A DNA stretch of 7,433 nt from CAZMFZ01 sp964565665 (GTDB lineage Bacteria > Bacteroidota > Bacteroidia > Cytophagales > UBA9547): contig CAZMFZ010000146.1 of NCBI GenBank assembly GCA_964565665.1, positions 1 through 7,433 of the forward strand, read 5' to 3'. Numbering within the stretch: position 1 is the stretch's first letter; every line of letters starts with the position of its first letter. Both the position numbers and the translations under genes were made by a program. The notes under the pieces were generated by a model. The model was given only the letters and a program-made list of their open reading frames with translations, was not told the DNA's origin and did not search any database. Below are positions 4,474 through 7,433 of this stretch, piece after piece.

Positions 4474-5668
4474 CCAGTTGAAAATCGCAGAAAAAAATAC
4501 CAAAATACAAATAGAAGATATTTTTTTAAAGCTGAAAGAAGCAAATTACAGCATTGGCGTTTTCAAAATGCCAAAGTCCAACAGAATATTACTGTTGGGC
4601 GATGAATTCCCTTCTATTATTAAGCAAAAAGAAATAGACCTTGAGCAATTGAAAGGTTTTATAATTTCTCCTTTTCAAGAAAATGATAATACACCAATTT
4701 TCCTCATAAAGCCTTCATTTACAGCTAGTTTTACTTTGCTAGGGTCAGGAGAAATTGTTTCTGAAAATGAGCCTTATGAAGATTTTATTCAAACTTCAGT
4801 TTATTTTCAAAAGGTGAAAACATCAAAAAGGATACATTCTCTAAATTCAACAGATGATGAAAATAATTTTGAAAATAATGTGAAGATTGCGGTCGAAGCC
4901 ATTGAAACCGGTAATTTGAAAAAAGTAGTGCTTGCCAGACAACAGCAATTGGCATTGAAAGACGATTTTAATGTGGTGAACTTCTTTGTGAAATTATGTA
5001 CCGATTACCCCAATTCCTTTGTATCACTTGTTGATTCGCCTATCTCTGGAATATGGATAGGGGCTTCGCCAGAATTGTTGGTTTCCATTGATGATAAGGA
5101 TATATTTCGCACGGTGGCATTGGCAGGTACAAAACCTGTGATTGAATCAAATTTAACATCTAAGGCCAGCTGGACAGAAAAAGAAATTGAAGAGCAAGCC
5201 TTAGTATGCCGTTATATTATTGAGTGTTTTAAGAAAATTAGATTGAGGGAATATGAGGAGATAGGGCCTAAAACTGTACAGGCTGGTAATCTTCTACATT
5301 TAAAAACGGAATTTTCGGTAAATATGAAGGAAGTAAATTATGAAAATTTAGGCACAATATTGTTGGGCTTGCTTCATCCTACTTCTGCCATTTGCGGCAC
5401 TCCAAAAGCTGAAGCATTGCAATTGATTGAGAAATTAGAGAAATCGTCAAGGGAATATTATTCAGGCTTTTTAGGGCCTATCAATTTGGCTTTGGAGGCA
5501 GATTCAAATGCTGAATTTACATCGCTTTTTGTGAACCTGCGATGCATGAAGGTAGAGCAAAATATGGCTACATTGTTTGCTGGTGCAGGAATTACCCAAG
5601 ATTCTGTGCCTGAAAGTGAATATTTGGAAACTGAAAATAAGTTTTTGACACTTGCCAGTAAGCTTTAG
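4460..5668 (+). CDS. menF: Isochorismate synthase, menaquinone pathway
   Basis: The 402-residue protein isomerises chorismate to isochorismate with Mg2+, the entry step to menaquinone. Chorismate-enzyme motifs lie in order in the C-terminal two thirds: NLKKVVLARQ (152-161, Lys155 the likely general base), GIWIGASPELL (197-207), VALAGTKP (219-226), EEQALVCRYI (244-253), LLHPTSAICGTPKAEAL (304-320), REYYSGFLGPI (331-341), and FAGAGIT with PESEYLETENK (373-379, 384-394) containing Glu ligands for Mg2+. The N-terminal 140 residues are poorly conserved, as usual in the family. Entry into siderophore or salicylate synthesis is possible for the family, but menD next door argues for MenF. No ATG precedes codon 37; TTG at 4460 (overlapping menI) or TTG at 4478 are the start candidates. 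Confidence 0.94.
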   Translation: MIKSSQLKIAEKNTKIQIEDIFLKLKEANYSIGVFKMPKSNRILLLGDEFPSIIKQKEIDLEQLKGFIISPFQENDNTPIFLIKPSFTASFTLLGSGEIVSENEPYEDFIQTSVYFQKVKTSKRIHSLNSTDDENNFENNVKIAVEAIETGNLKKVVLARQQQLALKDDFNVVNFFVKLCTDYPNSFVSLVDSPISGIWIGASPELLVSIDDKDIFRTVALAGTKPVIESNLTSKASWTEKEIEEQALVCRYIIECFKKIRLREYEEIGPKTVQAGNLLHLKTEFSVNMKEVNYENLGTILLGLLHPTSAICGTPKAEALQLIEKLEKSSREYYSGFLGPINLALEADSNAEFTSLFVNLRCMKVEQNMATLFAGAGITQDSVPESEYLETENKFLTLASKL

Positions 5669-5723
5669 GTTTGATTATGATTACCAAATCTGCTTTATTT
5701 GATAATTATCTCCTTTTTATATT

Positions 5724-7421
5724 TTGGCTCAGTTAGATTACGTTTACCAAATTGCTGAAATATGTGCAGCATTGGGCATAGAAAATGCCATTATATGCCC
5801 AGGTTCGAGGTCTGCCCCCTTAACTATATCTTTTGTAAGGCATCCTAAAATCAAAACCCATTTAATTTTTGATGAACGTTCGGCTGCTTACATTGCCCTT
5901 GGAATGGCACAAAAGTCGAAAAAAACGGTGGTTTTGATTTGTACCTCTGGCACAGCAGCTTTAAATTTTGCCCCAGCTGTGGCCGAAGCCTACTGGCAGC
6001 AGATTCCACTTTTGGTACTTACAGGTGATCGACCTGCAGAATGGATTGGGCAGGGAGATGGCCAGACCATCAACCAAAACAATATTTATGCTCAAAATTG
6101 TAAGGCCAGCTATTTACTGCCAACCGATAAACATCATACAGACAGTATTTGGATGCTGGAAAGAACAGTATGTGAGGCCATTTTCAAAACTACATCACAG
6201 CCTTTGGGCCCTGTGCATATCAATGTACCTGCTCGTGAGCCTTTTTATCCTAAAAAAGACGAAGATTATTCATTTGGAGATCAACCTAGAATTTTAAAAG
6301 GTGTGGCTGTACAGTATACTTTGCAAAAAGAGCAATGGGAAGAAATCATTTGTTTAATTCTTGATAACAAAAAAGTACTGGTGGTTGCCGGGCATCAATT
6401 GCCTGATAGTCATTTGTTTACAATCATAGATTCGTTTTTAGAGAATAATAATTTGCCACTATTAGCAGATGTAAATAGCAATTTGATGGGAGCCACAAAT
6501 GCTGTTTTACATTATGATTTGCTCATTTCCTCATTTTCTGAAATTCAAAAGATTGAGTTTCAACCCGATTTGCTTATTTCGTTTGGCAATGAATTTGTGT
6601 CGAAAGCTTTGAAACAATATTCGAGGAAAAGCAAACCAAAGTGGCATTTGCATATTTCTGAAAATGACAATTGGATAGATACTTTTCAATCAGTAACACA
6701 TTTTATTAAAGTTTCTCCTGCTTATTTTTTTACAGAATTGGGAAATAAAACCAGATTGAGCAATGATAAAAAGTATACAGCTAAATGGCTGGATATGAAT
6801 AGTTTGATTGCTAGTAAAGTGGAGGAATACCATTTTAAAAATGCTTACAACGAGCTTTCAATATCACAAAGGATATTGAAAAATATTCCTGAAAACTCAG
6901 TCGTTCATTTGTCAAATAGTTTGCCTGTTAGGTATGCCAATTTGCTAGGTATTCAACATAAAGAAGTGTATTGCAACAGAGGAACAAGCGGTATTGATGG
7001 CTGCGTGAGTACTGCGGTGGGCTCTGCATTGCAAACCGAACAGTTAGTAACGCTATTTATTGGCGATGTTGCTTTTTTATATGATAGAAATGCTTTTTGG
7101 CACAATGAATTGTCAAGTAATTTGCGGTTTGTAGTGATAAATAATGGGGGAGGGCAAATATTCAGAACCATAGAAGGGGCGAAAGACCAGCCCGAATTAG
7201 ACGCGTTTTTTGTGGGTAATCAGAAGCGAGACATGCAATTCATAGCAAAAGAGAATGGCTTAGAATATACAAAAGTAGAGCAATTGGAGGGTTTGAAAAA
7301 TGCGTTGACTTCGTTTTTCAAAATTGACAATCGCTCCAAGATTTTGGAAATAATAACCGATGGAAAAGAAGCCTTAAATACTATACAAGATTTTAAAGAA
7401 TTTGTATCGTCCAATAATTAA
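5724..7421 (+). CDS. menD: 2-succinyl-5-enolpyruvyl-6-hydroxy-3-cyclohexene-1-carboxylate (SEPHCHC) synthase
   Basis: MenD is a thiamine-diphosphate enzyme that adds the succinyl-semialdehyde unit from 2-oxoglutarate to isochorismate, the step after MenF. The 565-residue length is normal. Motifs include AIICPGSRSAPLT (22-34), FDERSAAYIALGMAQ (49-63) with Glu51 as the cofactor-activating glutamate, TSGTAALNFAPAVAEA (74-89), LTGDRPAEW and GQGDGQTINQ (99-118), RGTSGIDGCVSTAVG late in the protein, and the Mg2+/ThDP site GDVAFLYDRN (447-456) with NNGGG (473-477). The likely start is TTG (5724-5726): an in-frame TAA lies at 5703-5705 and no ATG occurs until within the catalytic domain. It follows menF by 55 bases. 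Only 12 bases remain after its stop, too few to name the next gene. Confidence 0.96.
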   Translation: MAQLDYVYQIAEICAALGIENAIICPGSRSAPLTISFVRHPKIKTHLIFDERSAAYIALGMAQKSKKTVVLICTSGTAALNFAPAVAEAYWQQIPLLVLTGDRPAEWIGQGDGQTINQNNIYAQNCKASYLLPTDKHHTDSIWMLERTVCEAIFKTTSQPLGPVHINVPAREPFYPKKDEDYSFGDQPRILKGVAVQYTLQKEQWEEIICLILDNKKVLVVAGHQLPDSHLFTIIDSFLENNNLPLLADVNSNLMGATNAVLHYDLLISSFSEIQKIEFQPDLLISFGNEFVSKALKQYSRKSKPKWHLHISENDNWIDTFQSVTHFIKVSPAYFFTELGNKTRLSNDKKYTAKWLDMNSLIASKVEEYHFKNAYNELSISQRILKNIPENSVVHLSNSLPVRYANLLGIQHKEVYCNRGTSGIDGCVSTAVGSALQTEQLVTLFIGDVAFLYDRNAFWHNELSSNLRFVVINNGGGQIFRTIEGAKDQPELDAFFVGNQKRDMQFIAKENGLEYTKVEQLEGLKNALTSFFKIDNRSKILEIITDGKEALNTIQDFKEFVSSNN

Positions 7422-7433
7422 CTCAATTTGGTT

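Noticed and set aside
5968..6297. 109-codon plus-strand open frame inside menD
   Set aside because: It is an alternative frame of the strongly conserved ThDP-enzyme coding sequence, with no domain signature of its own.
6953..7414. Two minus-strand open frames opposite the 3' end of menD
   Set aside because: They are antisense shadows of the cofactor-binding region and C-terminus of menD, without a credible start context or motif.
7422..7433. TTG at 7428-7430 as the start of another men gene
   Set aside because: Only six bases follow before the window ends, so no product can be inferred.

Overview
The window looks like chromosomal DNA from a member of the Bacteroidota. It is AT-rich, the genes lack clear Shine-Dalgarno sequences, and two perfect TAnnTTTG promoter motifs (the Bacteroidota -7 box) lie between divergent genes. 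The protein set also fits: menaquinone synthesis, and RelE-type toxins with the SGGARVI and YDKS motifs often seen in this phylum. I cannot name the genus.

The left part (1-3429) is read on the minus strand. In transcription order it holds folA (dihydrofolate reductase), rsmA (16S rRNA dimethyladenosine transferase), a YciA-like acyl-CoA thioesterase, two tandem antitoxin-toxin cassettes, and the N-terminal third to half of a TsaC/Sua5 threonylcarbamoyl-AMP synthase cut off by the window edge. From rsmA onward the genes overlap or are separated by at most about 40 bases. They may therefore be one transcript that includes two translation-related enzymes (RsmA on 16S rRNA, TsaC on tRNA t6A).

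The two toxin-antitoxin cassettes (273-842 and 882-1449) are colinear paralogues, and comparing them reveals a lesion in three of the four genes. Toxin 1 lacks one A in a poly-A run (frameshift). Antitoxin 1 has a TAA where antitoxin 2 has TTA. Toxin 2 has ATA where toxin 1 has its ATG start. Only antitoxin 2 is fully intact. The antitoxin genes are almost identical over 184 bases while the toxin 5' halves are strongly diverged, so the cassettes are mosaic.

A 147-base divergent promoter region (3430-3576) separates the left part from the plus-strand cluster. The first plus-strand gene encodes a receiver (REC) domain with a single C-terminal membrane helix and no output domain. It is followed in the same frame, two codons past its stop, by a hotdog thioesterase best read as MenI (DHNA-CoA hydrolase), then menF (isochorismate synthase) and menD (SEPHCHC synthase). 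MenF and MenD make the first two committed intermediates of menaquinone from chorismate, and MenI acts later at the DHNA-CoA step. Quinone synthesis and a membrane-tethered phospho-receiver thus share a probable operon.

Four genes (rsmA, menI, menF, menD) appear to start at TTG, with no usable ATG before their conserved domains.
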